Source: Lentibacillus sp. CBA3610
Lineage (GTDB): Bacteria; Bacillota; Bacilli; Bacillales; Amphibacillaceae
Direction: 5' to 3'
Assembly: GCF_013373365.1 (NCBI RefSeq)
Contig: NZ_CP035925.1
Coordinates: 3,100,001 to 3,164,000 of the forward strand
DNA: 64,000 nt
Shown here: positions 1-6,655 of the stretch, one piece after another
Layout: every line of letters begins with the position of its first letter
How positions within the stretch are numbered: position 1 is the stretch's first letter
Notes under the pieces: model-generated
Database searches by the model: none
Seen by the model: the letters and a program-made list of their open reading frames with translations, nothing else
What the model was told of the DNA's origin: nothing
Position numbers and translations under genes: made by a program

Positions 1-407
1 TTAACAGACACCTTATTATGATAGGCCGCTGCAAACAGGTAATCCGTTAAATCAGTTTCATAAAGTTCCCTGATTGGATTAATCACCAATATATCCGGAT
101 CAAGATATAAAATACGATCCAGCGTCTCAGGTAAAAATTTGAAAGCGAGGAGACGATAATACATTTCTTTCGTGTAATAGGCGTGTGCCGGCGCATCCTT
201 AAAGTAGTCATCCGCAACGTAAACAGGTTTCAGTTCACTTCCATGCCTATCAATGTACTGGGTTAAATCATCTAATTCTGATTGTTCAATACTTGAGTGC
301 ATGAGATAAATGGCAAACGTCTCATCCTGATTGTTCAGAAACATTGATTGTAGGGCAACCTTTAAAGGCCTGATATAGTTGGCGTCCAATGCGACCAGTA
401 TATTCAA
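1..407 (-). CDS. Glycosyltransferase family 8 protein (3' part cut by window edge)
   Basis: The visible 135 residues are the N-terminal part of a GT8 (LPS/glycogenin-type) glycosyltransferase, which transfers a sugar from a nucleotide-sugar donor. They begin MNILVALDANY, the usual first strand of the fold, and contain the metal-binding DxD motif as LDPD (D103-D105) after a YRLLAFKFLP helix typical of the family. I place the start at TTG (407-405): an in-frame stop lies just upstream, and AGGGGGTG stands about 8 bases before it. The gene runs off the left edge, so length, acceptor sugar and operon context cannot be judged. The family call is firm; the substrate is unknown. Confidence 0.85.
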   Translation of the reverse strand, partial: MNILVALDANYIRPLKVALQSMFLNNQDETFAIYLMHSSIEQSELDDLTQYIDRHGSELKPVYVADDYFKDAPAHAYYTKEMYYRLLAFKFLPETLDRILYLDPDILVINPIRELYETDLTDYLFAAAYHNKVSV

Positions 408-536
408 CCTGATTCACCCCCTTTTTCTGAGATGCTGCAGGTTACTGTTATTATATGAAATTTAGGGAGTTTACATGAGACATCTCTTTTACCTGCGCCT
501 GAACACATTATTTCCTGTTTTGCTCTTCTAATGTTA

Positions 537-674
537 TTACTTTCTGTCCGGTCTTTTGCAAAGTTCGGCATCAATCCCTTGCATTTGCAGTATGGACCAG
601 GGCGTTTTTAATTTTTCTTCATAAACTCTGTTGCCATTTGTCAACGTAGAAATCTCACTCCCAAAATGTGACAT
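537..674 (-). CDS. Small ORF (45 aa) behind a multi-operator promoter; function unknown
   Basis: This ORF begins MSHFGSEISTL and ends ELCKRPDRK. I do not recognise it. It is the first ORF downstream of a good minus-strand promoter carrying palindromic operators (separate entry), with GGAGTG 11 bases before the ATG. A longer frame continues upstream through the operators and into the 21-bp repeat array; that extension is almost certainly not coding. The ORF could instead be the surviving end of a decayed gene, since it has no signal peptide, membrane segment or known motif. The evidence for expression is the promoter, not the protein. Confidence 0.35.
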   Translation of the reverse strand: MSHFGSEISTLTNGNRVYEEKLKTPWSILQMQGIDAELCKRPDRK

Positions 675-745
675 TGCGTCATTCACTCCAATTACTATAA
701 TAAATGACACCATGTCACGCGTCAACCGGATATGACACGATGTCA
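669..745 (-). promoter_or_regulatory. Promoter with three 13-bp palindromic operators
   Basis: On the minus strand TTGACG (725-720), a 17-bp spacer and TATTAT (702-697) form a near-consensus sigma-A promoter. Three related 13-mers of the form TGACA-N3-TGTCA lie at 733-745 (upstream of -35), 705-717 (inside the spacer) and 669-681 (downstream, TGACG-CAA-TGTCA, one mismatch). Such an arrangement fits a repressor, for example of the TetR or MarR type. No gene for a matching regulator can be assigned in the window. Confidence 0.6.
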
Positions 746-803
746 TTTTGTTGTCATAAGATTGTAATGAAAAAGCAAAAAAAGGTGATTTAATGATATT
801 ATC

Positions 804-913
804 GCGCGAAAATCGGGTGATGCTGCGCGAAATTGGGGCATCGCCGCGCGAAATATCGGATTGCTGCGCGAAATCCTGCCATCGTCGCGCGATTTCACCC
901 TTTCCTCGCGCGA
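804..913. repeat. Array A: six GCGCGA cores spaced 20-21 bp
   Basis: GCGCGA (mostly GCGCGAAAT) starts at 804, 825, 846, 866, 887 and 908, giving spacings of 21, 21, 20, 21 and 21 bp. The bases between the cores are not conserved beyond a few positions. The array is intergenic, between the operator-controlled promoter (669-745) and the XRE-cupin gene. Equal spacing of about two helical turns would place all cores on one DNA face, as expected for a protein-binding array. It is not CRISPR-like, because the repeats are 6-9 bp with 12-15 bp between them. Confidence 0.8.
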
Positions 914-1031
914 ATGAGCACATTTGCCGAGCGTGCTGCACTGTGTAAATAAATCCATAAAAATACCACAGTGACGGGTACTGTGGCAGCCATGAAATTT
1001 ATTCTTTTTTATCCTTTAAGACGGGAAGTGC

Positions 1032-1586
1032 TCAATCATCAATAAACACCGTCAAGACCTTCGCGCCATCATTATCGACCGGCATAAACAAGTGAGGTTT
1101 AACACCTTTAAAGTGGCCAGTGTCGCCTTTTTCCATATAATGCTTTTCCCCGTCATAATAGAGCTCAATAGCACCTTCAACAATGTATATGAATTCATCC
1201 TGAGTATGGGTATACGGCTCATGCCGCACATTAAAATCCTTCGGGGTGACGTGAACAATGGTTGGCTCAATCCGTGAAAAGCGGGAGCGATTGGCAAGCA
1301 GTTCAAGCGAATAACCCATATTTTCATCGTCAGCACTGATACGCCTTTCCGCTTTCGGCAGCACAACAAGATCTGTTTCAGGATGCCCGTCCAATACCCA
1401 GGAAAGCTGAACATCCAACGTTTCTGAGATTTTAGATAATGTGGCAACCGCAGAAGATGTCTGCCCATTTTCTATTTTTGATAACAAGCTTTTGGAGATA
1501 CCGCATTGATCAGCTATTTGCTGTTGTGTATGTTTACTTTTTAAACGGGCTTGTTTTAATTTTTGACCAATATTTTGAAGATCTAT
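1032..1586 (-). CDS. XRE-family regulator with C-terminal cupin domain; apparent ATA start
   Basis: This 184-residue protein carries an N-terminal HTH_3 domain (residues about 6-60, IGQKLKQARL to GISKSLLSKIENG) and a C-terminal cupin-2 barrel (about 110-180, with VRHEPYTHTQDEFIYIVEG and KGDTGHFKGVKPH). Such regulators sense a small metabolite through the cupin and often control neighbouring catabolic or transport genes. The full HTH is only recovered if translation begins at ATA (1586-1584), 9 bases after AAAGGAG. The next conventional start is a TTG at 1487 inside the recognition helix, which would destroy DNA binding. Either a rare ATA start is used, or an ATG has mutated and the gene is crippled. 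HMG-CoA lyase lies upstream, beyond a terminator. Confidence 0.8.
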   Translation of the reverse strand: MDLQNIGQKLKQARLKSKHTQQQIADQCGISKSLLSKIENGQTSSAVATLSKISETLDVQLSWVLDGHPETDLVVLPKAERRISADDENMGYSLELLANRSRFSRIEPTIVHVTPKDFNVRHEPYTHTQDEFIYIVEGAIELYYDGEKHYMEKGDTGHFKGVKPHLFMPVDNDGAKVLTVFIDD

Positions 1587-1701
1587 AGTAACTCGCTCCT
1601 TTCACCTTACTCGTGTACAAGCTTCTTTATCATAGAATAGATGAATTTTTCCGATATGGCAACAGGTAGCCTGTTCATGATGTTTATGACTTTTTTCTAA
1701 T

Positions 1702-1829
1702 CTGCAGCGATTACAGGTCAATCTACAGCGAAAATTACAGCGATTTTATGTGAATCAACAGCGGATTCGGGCCAAATATGCAGCGTCTTGCCCGAAACTA
1801 CAGCGAATTCATCTTGATCTACAGCGTTT
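1702..1829. repeat. Array B: seven CAGCG cores, mostly 20-22 bp apart
   Basis: CAGCG, usually within CTACAGCGA, starts at 1705, 1726, 1738, 1759, 1781, 1801 and 1822. The spacings are 21, 12, 21, 22, 20 and 21 bp. The intervening bases are unrelated to each other. The array fills much of the gap between the XRE-cupin gene and the terminator of the HMG-CoA lyase gene. It shares the period of array A (804-913) but uses a different core. Confidence 0.75.
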
Positions 1830-1930
1830 ATTTACATTAATTCTCATATCATTTAGCATACGATCTTATGTTAAGCTCTTTTGAAAGACTCTCAGGCTAA
1901 GACTTTATCAGTGATCAATTGAAATATAAA

Positions 1931-1972
1931 AACCCCCACCCGATGACCGGTATCCGACCGGGGGTGAGGGTT
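1931..1972 (-). terminator. Intrinsic terminator of the HMG-CoA lyase gene
   Basis: A long imperfect stem (AACCCcCACCC against GGGTGaGGGTT) with an inner CCGGT/ACCGG helix lies just after the stop. On the minus strand it is followed by TTTTTATATTT. Confidence 0.8.
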
Positions 1973-1999
1973 CTTTGCTTTCTATTATTTAAAAAAGAT

Positions 2000-2905
2000 T
2001 CAGCTCTGGCTTGCGGCATACGCCAATGATTTGCTGGGCAACACTTTTCCGAGTTTATTTTGAATAAATAGTGCTGCTTCCTGAAGTTTCGTCTCATCCA
2101 TTCCGGTTTTAACGCCAAGACCATTTAACAGATACAACACATCATTTGTTGCCACATTGCCGGCTGCTCCCGGTGCATATGGACAGCCGCCCAGACCGCC
2201 GATTGCACTGTCAAAACGGGTTATCCCGTGTTCCATTGATCGCATGATATTAGCGATGGCCATACCGCGTGTATCGTGAAAATGCATAATAACTTTTTCG
2301 CTCGGAAAACGGTTAAGCACTTCGTCAAGTAACTGATCCACCTGTGCCGGAACCGCTGTGCCTATCGTATCACCAAGGGAAATATCATCGACACCGAATT
2401 CGATGAGCTGTTCGCAAACATGTACGACCTGTTCAGGCGTGATTATTCCTTCATACGGACAATCAAATACCGTCGAAACATATCCTGTCACATGTTTACC
2501 TGCATCTTTTGCTTCCTGAATCACTTCCTGCAGTACCGGATACGTCTCATCGATTGATTTATTAATGTTTTTCCGATTATGCGTCTCACTCGCCGACATG
2601 AAGACAGAAGCCCCGTCAATTCCGGCTTCAAGCGCCAGATCCAAACCTTTCATATTTGGAACCAGTGCCGAATAGCGGACATCCGGGTTTCGCTTGATCC
2701 TTCTCCCGACCTCATGCGCATCAGACAATGCAGGGACCCATTTTGGATGGACAAAGGATGAATACTCAACTTCCTTCACACCCGATTCAGACAGGGTGTT
2801 TATCCAATGAATTTTATCTGCCGTCGAAATCCGCTGCTTTTCATTCTGCAGTCCATCACGCGGCCCCACTTCCTTGATCTGCACAAACTCCGGCCAACGT
2901 TCCAT
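2000..2905 (-). CDS. mvaB: Hydroxymethylglutaryl-CoA lyase
   Basis: This 301-residue protein of the HMGL/DRE-TIM family splits 3-hydroxy-3-methylglutaryl-CoA into acetyl-CoA and acetoacetate, the last step of leucine degradation. Seen in the sequence: the N-terminal VGPRDGLQNE motif with the catalytic arginine, the metal-binding HFHDTRG segment, and the family signature GGLGGCPYAPGAAGN with the catalytic cysteine near residue 241. I chose the ATG at 2905 because AAAGGAGGG precedes it; an upstream in-frame start lacks a ribosome site. No other leucine-degradation genes are adjacent, and the gene appears monocistronic with its own terminator. The XRE-cupin regulator downstream might be linked, but nothing in the sequence proves that. 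Confidence 0.92.
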   Translation of the reverse strand: MERWPEFVQIKEVGPRDGLQNEKQRISTADKIHWINTLSESGVKEVEYSSFVHPKWVPALSDAHEVGRRIKRNPDVRYSALVPNMKGLDLALEAGIDGASVFMSASETHNRKNINKSIDETYPVLQEVIQEAKDAGKHVTGYVSTVFDCPYEGIITPEQVVHVCEQLIEFGVDDISLGDTIGTAVPAQVDQLLDEVLNRFPSEKVIMHFHDTRGMAIANIMRSMEHGITRFDSAIGGLGGCPYAPGAAGNVATNDVLYLLNGLGVKTGMDETKLQEAALFIQNKLGKVLPSKSLAYAASQS

Positions 2906-3140
2906 ATACAGCCCTCCTTTAAATTTCATTGCACACCATAGACACGTTTCAAGAGCATATTGAATACGCTTACAATGATTAAAAATAATTAAAGGTTACT
3001 TCTATAAATTCCCTTGTCTTTGCTATATAGTATTCAATTCAGTTTCTTTTGATTCAACATTGTTGAATCAAGTATATAATAAAAATTCCCAAAATGTCAA
3101 ATTTGGGAACAGTTAGTAACTCATTCTCTGAATTTTTCAT

Positions 3141-3755
3141 TCAACGCAGCATGTCAACAAAATGGGAGAGGACTTTTGCCGTCAGACCCCAAATGACTTT
3201 CTCCTGATAAATATAAAAGTACTCATGAATTTGGCTGGTGCGCCAATTGTAATTCTCACCACCGGGAATCAGCTCCAGTGGAAAGGATTCGTCCGGCTGA
3301 ACCTGTATATTCACATGATGGATATCCGGATCCGTCTCCAGGAAAAAAGACAATGGCACCGTAAATATCTCATCGACTTCTGACGGGTTGGGATCGAACT
3401 GTTCATCCATCCTTATCAAACCAACATGAGGGTAAACTATCATACCAAAGGGTGTAACCATGAAATCAAGCGGGTAAACATCCGAAATCAATCCTTCGCT
3501 GATACCCAACTCCTCTGTCGTTTCTCGAATAGCTGCCGCCTGAACGTCCTTATCCTGTGCATCGACCCGCCCACCCGGAAAGCAAATTTCACCCGGCTGG
3601 CGCCTCATCGTTTCCGACCGCACCTCAAAAAGCAAGTGCAGCTCGTCCTCTTTCTGAACGAGGGGCAACAGAACAGCGGACTTCATAAATTGCTCATGTC
3701 CAAGTACTGTTGGCATATGACGTTTAACTTTGTCCGTGATGCGCTCCAAATCCAT
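3141..3755 (-). CDS. Nudix hydrolase, CoA pyrophosphatase type
   Basis: This 204-residue protein combines a Nudix box (about residues 61-84, GGRVDAQDK...RETTEELG) with the preceding UPF0035 signature RSETMRRQPGEICFPGGR. That combination marks NudL/YeaB-type enzymes, which hydrolyse coenzyme A and acyl-CoA to 3',5'-ADP and phosphopantetheine and so control the CoA pool. The first acidic residue of the box is Asp rather than Glu, as is common in this subgroup. The gene stands alone, separated by more than 200 bases from the neighbours on each side. Confidence 0.88.
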   Translation of the reverse strand: MDLERITDKVKRHMPTVLGHEQFMKSAVLLPLVQKEDELHLLFEVRSETMRRQPGEICFPGGRVDAQDKDVQAAAIRETTEELGISEGLISDVYPLDFMVTPFGMIVYPHVGLIRMDEQFDPNPSEVDEIFTVPLSFFLETDPDIHHVNIQVQPDESFPLELIPGGENYNWRTSQIHEYFYIYQEKVIWGLTAKVLSHFVDMLR

Positions 3756-3907
3756 TAAACCACCTCAACCCTCAACCTTGCTTAATTATACTATAGCAGA
3801 AGACATTGCTTTGTATAAACTAAATGCTCCTTCTCTGACAGACTGTTCCAGGTTGGGTAAAATGATTCGTATGTAGTAACGCCGTATCAAACTGTACTAA
3901 TTAAAAC

Positions 3908-3941
3908 TACATTCAGCGGATGATTTTCTCCGCTGAATGTA
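3908..3941 (-). terminator. Perfect 13-bp hairpin, probable terminator of the sigma-factor operon
   Basis: TACATTCAGCGGA pairs perfectly with TCCGCTGAATGTA across an 8-base loop. It lies 55 bases beyond the stop of the repeat protein. On the minus strand it is followed by GTTTTAATT, a short U-rich tail, so termination in that direction is likely but not certain. Confidence 0.6.
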
Positions 3942-3996
3942 AGTTGACCCAAATCTTACATATACTGGCAGTTGATATCAAATACAACGCCATATT

Positions 3997-5205
3997 CTAC
4001 AATGAAAGTTCCCCGATATTTCTAAGATACGACACAGACTGATTATCATTTTCCGTTTCCCTAATACTCCCTATGCTGAGCCTTAAAAGGGGTTGCAGCA
4101 TACTCTTTTGCTTTCTACCAGATAACTCGATCTCCCCCAATACATCTACGGCTGCAACACTTTTCTTAAGTGTCGCTTCAGTAACATCATCATCAAGTAT
4201 AAGTTTACCGTTGACGATAAAGTTCGTTTCGTTTTCCAGCGCAAGGAATTGATCATTCGACCAAACTTCCTCATCATCTATCATAATAAAGTGATATTCA
4301 TATGGCAGAACCTCTGTATCAAGCAGACTGCAACGTTCGTATATAAGGTCTTCCAGCGATTCATGACAAACGATAATCGCTGACGAATGAATCGCGTCAA
4401 TTGCCATTGCAAGCTGTTCCCGAGTTACATCCGCCTCAATTATAATTGGTTTTTCCGTATATATTTTTTTACTTTGAAAGCGGTGGATAGAACGTGCATT
4501 TAACTTTAGCTGCTTATTGATAACCTCAAAACCTATCGGGTAAATTTTAAATTTGGCAGTCGTTAATGAGTCTATTTTTTTATATAAAAATTCCTCCTGC
4601 TCTTCATATGCATAAATGACCCCGTTTGCCTCCAATATGCTGATTTTTTCCATAAATTCACGCATATTTAAGTCCTTTGAAAACGAAAGGACACCATTAA
4701 CGACTAAATACAAGGGCTCTTCAATAGATTGAAGGAATGAATTGGTGAGCTTGAATTCGCCATTTTCAAATCGAGGCGGATATCCATCGTAAATTTCAAA
4801 ATCACCCGACTCACCTTCCGACATTAATTGGTTTGCTGCTCCAGCAAGGTGGGACGGACAATAAATCTTGCCATTCACCATTAGATTTAAATACCCCGAA
4901 GAAATGTGATCAGCTTCCACATCATTGTCAATCACAACTAAACCATTGACAAGAATATTTTCCGGTTCCGTTATGGATTGGAAATACGCCTTATTCAGGT
5001 GCAGCCATCCGTTATGGAAACGGTATCCTTGTGGTATTTCGACAGTATTACCGATATTGCCTATATTCAGTGCCGTTAATAGATGCGCATTTTCCTGACT
5101 GTAAACAACAACACCTGCGTTTTCGATGCGTTCGACGTTCTTAATGCTTTCTTCTGTCGCGTGAACCAAATTCAGTACACCAATATTGCCGATCTGTTGA
5201 CTCAT
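3997..5205 (-). CDS. Uncharacterised internal-repeat protein coupled to an ECF sigma factor
   Basis: I do not recognise this 402-residue protein. It has no signal peptide or membrane helix. It is built of at least four related beta-rich units with a core like VNGxLxxxxDV followed by a helix (residues about 84-112, 165-200, 250-290, 325-360; for example ILVNGLVVIDNDVEADH and FIVNGKLILDDDVTEA). This recalls polymer-forming, bactofilin-like folds, but that is only an analogy. Its ATG overlaps the TAA of the sigma gene by one base (TAATG), with AGGAGG inside the sigma 3' end, so the two are translationally coupled. It occupies the slot where an anti-sigma factor is normally encoded, although it lacks the usual membrane anchor or zinc-binding HxxxCxxC motif. 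Confidence 0.6.
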   Translation of the reverse strand: MSQQIGNIGVLNLVHATEESIKNVERIENAGVVVYSQENAHLLTALNIGNIGNTVEIPQGYRFHNGWLHLNKAYFQSITEPENILVNGLVVIDNDVEADHISSGYLNLMVNGKIYCPSHLAGAANQLMSEGESGDFEIYDGYPPRFENGEFKLTNSFLQSIEEPLYLVVNGVLSFSKDLNMREFMEKISILEANGVIYAYEEQEEFLYKKIDSLTTAKFKIYPIGFEVINKQLKLNARSIHRFQSKKIYTEKPIIIEADVTREQLAMAIDAIHSSAIIVCHESLEDLIYERCSLLDTEVLPYEYHFIMIDDEEVWSNDQFLALENETNFIVNGKLILDDDVTEATLKKSVAAVDVLGEIELSGRKQKSMLQPLLRLSIGSIRETENDNQSVSYLRNIGELSL

Positions 5206-5669
5206 TATGAATCCTCCTCAACGATTTTTCGCAGTTTTTTAATTGCCTGATGAAGCTTATACCTTACTGAGGCAGCAGGTAATTCCAGCTGCTTACCGAT
5301 TTCCCGGCTCGACAGCCCGATCCAGTAACGCTTAAACACCATGTCACTTGCTTCAGGAGATAAATATCCCAAGAGTTCTGTCATTTCCATATGAGTCAGA
5401 GCTACCTCTCTGATGGAAAAATCCAACTCCTCATTCCACCACGTTAGTCGTTTTTCCTTGCGCCGGTCATCAATCAGTTTGTTTTTCATGACACGGAAGA
5501 ACCAGGCTCGCTGCTTATATTCAGACAGATTAACTAATTCCGTTTCTGTCAGAGCCTTTTCCAGCCCATCCTGCACAAGATCATCGGCTTCATATTCATG
5601 ACGGGCGATGGACCGGGCAAACCTGAGCAAATCATCTTTTAAATGTTCATAAAGATCACTCACTTCCAT
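5205..5669 (-). CDS. ECF-type RNA polymerase sigma factor
   Basis: This 154-residue sigma-70 family protein has region 2 (about residues 8-75, with the core-binding YEADDLVQDGLEKAL and DNA-melting WFFRVMKNKLIDDRR) and region 4 (about 95-150, with HTH SSREIGKQLELPAASVRYKLHQAIKKLRK). Region 3 is absent, as in ECF sigmas. It directs transcription of a small regulon in response to an unknown signal. The first gene of a two-gene operon, it is preceded by a promoter of ECF type, which predicts autoregulation. No standard anti-sigma gene is adjacent; the coupled repeat protein is the obvious candidate partner. Confidence 0.88.
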   Translation of the reverse strand: MEVSDLYEHLKDDLLRFARSIARHEYEADDLVQDGLEKALTETELVNLSEYKQRAWFFRVMKNKLIDDRRKEKRLTWWNEELDFSIREVALTHMEMTELLGYLSPEASDMVFKRYWIGLSSREIGKQLELPAASVRYKLHQAIKKLRKIVEEDS

Positions 5670-5695
5670 GATTAATCACTCTTTTCTAAACTTAT

Positions 5696-5721
5696 ATCGT
5701 TCTCATTAAGATAACGTTTCA
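5696..5721 (-). promoter_or_regulatory. ECF-type autoregulatory promoter TGAAAC-N16-CGAT
   Basis: On the minus strand TGAAAC (5721-5716) is followed after exactly 16 bases by CGATAT, 27 bases before the sigma ATG. TGAAAC with a CG-containing -10 at this spacing is the pattern read by Bacillus ECF sigmas such as SigW and SigM. Confidence 0.7.
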
Positions 5722-5850
5722 GGAAGGAAAAGTGTTTAAAAAAAATTAAGAAATCTTTAAGAAATTTTTATGTACTTTTAATAAAGAGATCTTCCAGGCC
5801 TATTTGAGAAAAGACGCAATTGAAGACCAGGAAGATTTAAATCACCAAAA

Positions 5851-5892
5851 TTGACCCAGGTCAAGGATTCAACGTGATATAGGCTCTATACT
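5851..5892 (+). promoter_or_regulatory. FNR/CRP-like box centred at -41.5 with a -10 element
   Basis: TTGACC-CA-GGTCAA (5851-5864) is a perfect palindrome of the TTGAC-N4-GTCAA type. A TATACT -10 lies at 5887-5892 with no recognisable -35. If transcription starts 7 bases after the -10, the box centre is at about -41.5, the class II activator position for CRP/FNR proteins. Confidence 0.6.
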
Positions 5893-5923
5893 AAAGATAG
5901 AACAAAACAAAGGAGCGATTAAT

Positions 5924-6133
5924 ATGAAAACAGTCAAATTCCAACTAGAACCACTTACTTGCCCATCCTGCATTAAAAAGATAGAAGGCAAACTTGGCAA
6001 AATGGACGGGGTGGAAAACGCCAAAGTGTTGTTCAACTCCAGCAAAGTGAAATCCACCTATGATGAAGAAAAAGTAACATCCGATGAACTGAAAGATACA
6101 ATTGAAAAACTGGGTTATCCAGTCGTGAGTTAA
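5924..6133 (+). CDS. Heavy-metal-associated (HMA) domain protein, CopZ-like
   Basis: This 69-residue, single-domain cytosolic protein has the ferredoxin-like HMA fold. The metal-binding loop is LTCPSC (Cys14 and Cys17), close to the MTCxxC of copper chaperones. Proteins of this family pass Cu(I) or related metals to P-type ATPases or regulators, but no ATPase or CsoR gene is adjacent, so the partner is unknown. AAAGGAGCG precedes the ATG at normal spacing. The FNR-like box upstream suggests control by oxygen or redox state rather than by copper. The gene is monocistronic. Confidence 0.82.
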   Translation: MKTVKFQLEPLTCPSCIKKIEGKLGKMDGVENAKVLFNSSKVKSTYDEEKVTSDELKDTIEKLGYPVVS

Positions 6134-6237
6134 GTTTTGAACCGGGTGGCTCTCTCATTCGGGCCGGCTGGTTCTTACGTATCAGACAAAAAATCAGGAA
6201 CATTTGTGAAATAGCCCAATGTGCACCCGTTTCTGTC

Positions 6238-6266
6238 TTGTTTTATTTGCATATTTATTATATACT
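6238..6266 (+). promoter_or_regulatory. Promoter of the candidate antisense RNA
   Basis: TTGTTT (6238-6243), a 17-base spacer and TATACT (6261-6266) form a good sigma-A promoter. It reads toward the 3' end of the small toxin-like gene. Confidence 0.65.
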
Positions 6267-6272
6267 TGATCT

Positions 6273-6361
6273 AAGATATGGTATGGGAGAGGATAAGATT
6301 CCTCCCCCATAGGTGATTTAGAGCTTCTCCTTATTGCCCAAGGAGTTGCTCTTTTTCTTTT
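6273..6361 (+). ncRNA. Candidate antisense RNA antitoxin (about 90 nt)
   Basis: From the predicted start near 6273 the transcript would form a first hairpin (TATGGGAGAGGA with TCCTCCCCCATA, 6281-6310). A second hairpin follows (GAGCTTCTCCTT with AAGGAGTTGCTC, 6321-6351) with a run of T, which is an intrinsic terminator. No ORF of note lies in it. It is complementary to the last 40 or so bases of the convergent small ORF and to its 3' untranslated region, the layout of txpA/RatA-type type I systems. The RNA is predicted, not shown. Confidence 0.55.
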
Positions 6362-6449
6362 TGCGACAATTCAGCAAAACAGCCATCAAATTAATAATGG
6401 CAACAGCTAAGTTAACGATCGCAGCCAGAAAAAACAACCACATCTCCAT
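6318..6449 (-). CDS. Small membrane peptide, candidate type I toxin
   Basis: This 43-residue ORF starts MEMWLFFLAAIVNLAVAI, forms one hydrophobic helix (residues about 4-27), and ends in a lysine-rich tail (CRKKKKSNSLGNKEKL). That matches the architecture of small holin-like type I toxins such as TxpA, Fst or TisB; I claim architecture, not homology. AAGGGGGTGAT lies 7 bases before the ATG, a very strong ribosome site. Its promoter overlaps a LexA-like box, and an RNA promoter and terminator lie convergently over its 3' end. A second in-frame ATG at 6443 is possible. Confidence 0.65.
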   Translation of the reverse strand: MEMWLFFLAAIVNLAVAIINLMAVLLNCRKKKKSNSLGNKEKL

Positions 6450-6483
6450 ACCCTATCACCCCCTTTCATCAGGGGATGTCTAT

Positions 6484-6523
6484 ATTTTACTATATCTTTC
6501 CTTTAATTACAAACATACGTTCG
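6484..6523 (-). promoter_or_regulatory. Toxin promoter overlapped by a LexA (SOS) box
   Basis: On the minus strand TTGTAA (6512-6507), a 17-base spacer and TAAAAT (6489-6484) form the promoter. CGAACGTATGTTTG (6523-6510) matches 12 of 14 positions of the Bacillus LexA optimum CGAACATATGTTCG and 13 of 14 of the degenerate consensus CGAACRNRYGTTYC. It overlaps the -35, so LexA binding would block transcription until DNA damage. Confidence 0.65.
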
Positions 6524-6541
6524 CATAAACTTACAACAACT

Positions 6542-6568
6542 GGGACAAGGTGCCTGTCCCCATGTCCC
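6542..6568. repeat. Short GGGACA/TGTCCC inverted repeat
   Basis: GGGACA-AGGTGCC-TGTCCC is followed by CATGTCCC. It resembles dispersed intergenic repeats that I recall from other Bacillaceae. Only this copy was seen in the window. Confidence 0.4.
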
Positions 6569-6599
6569 GACAAAAAGACGCTTTGATTTTTAAGACAAA

Positions 6600-6636
6600 A
6601 ACACCTCAGTATCCGTCCGATGGATATTGAGGTGTT
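6600..6636 (-). terminator. Terminator of the DUF1311 lipoprotein gene
   Basis: AACACCTCA and TGAGGTGTT flank an inner TATCC/GGATA helix. On the minus strand the stem is followed by TTTTGTCTT. Confidence 0.8.
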
Positions 6637-6655
6637 CGATTAGCGTACATCTATG

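Noticed and set aside
537..941. 134-codon minus-strand ORF as one protein
   Set aside because: Its first half is the GCGCGA repeat array and the operators; the frame stays open because of repeats. Only the last 45 codons follow a promoter.
804..1829. CRISPR array
   Set aside because: Cores are 5-9 bp and spacers 12-16 bp, far below CRISPR size, and no cas gene is in the window.
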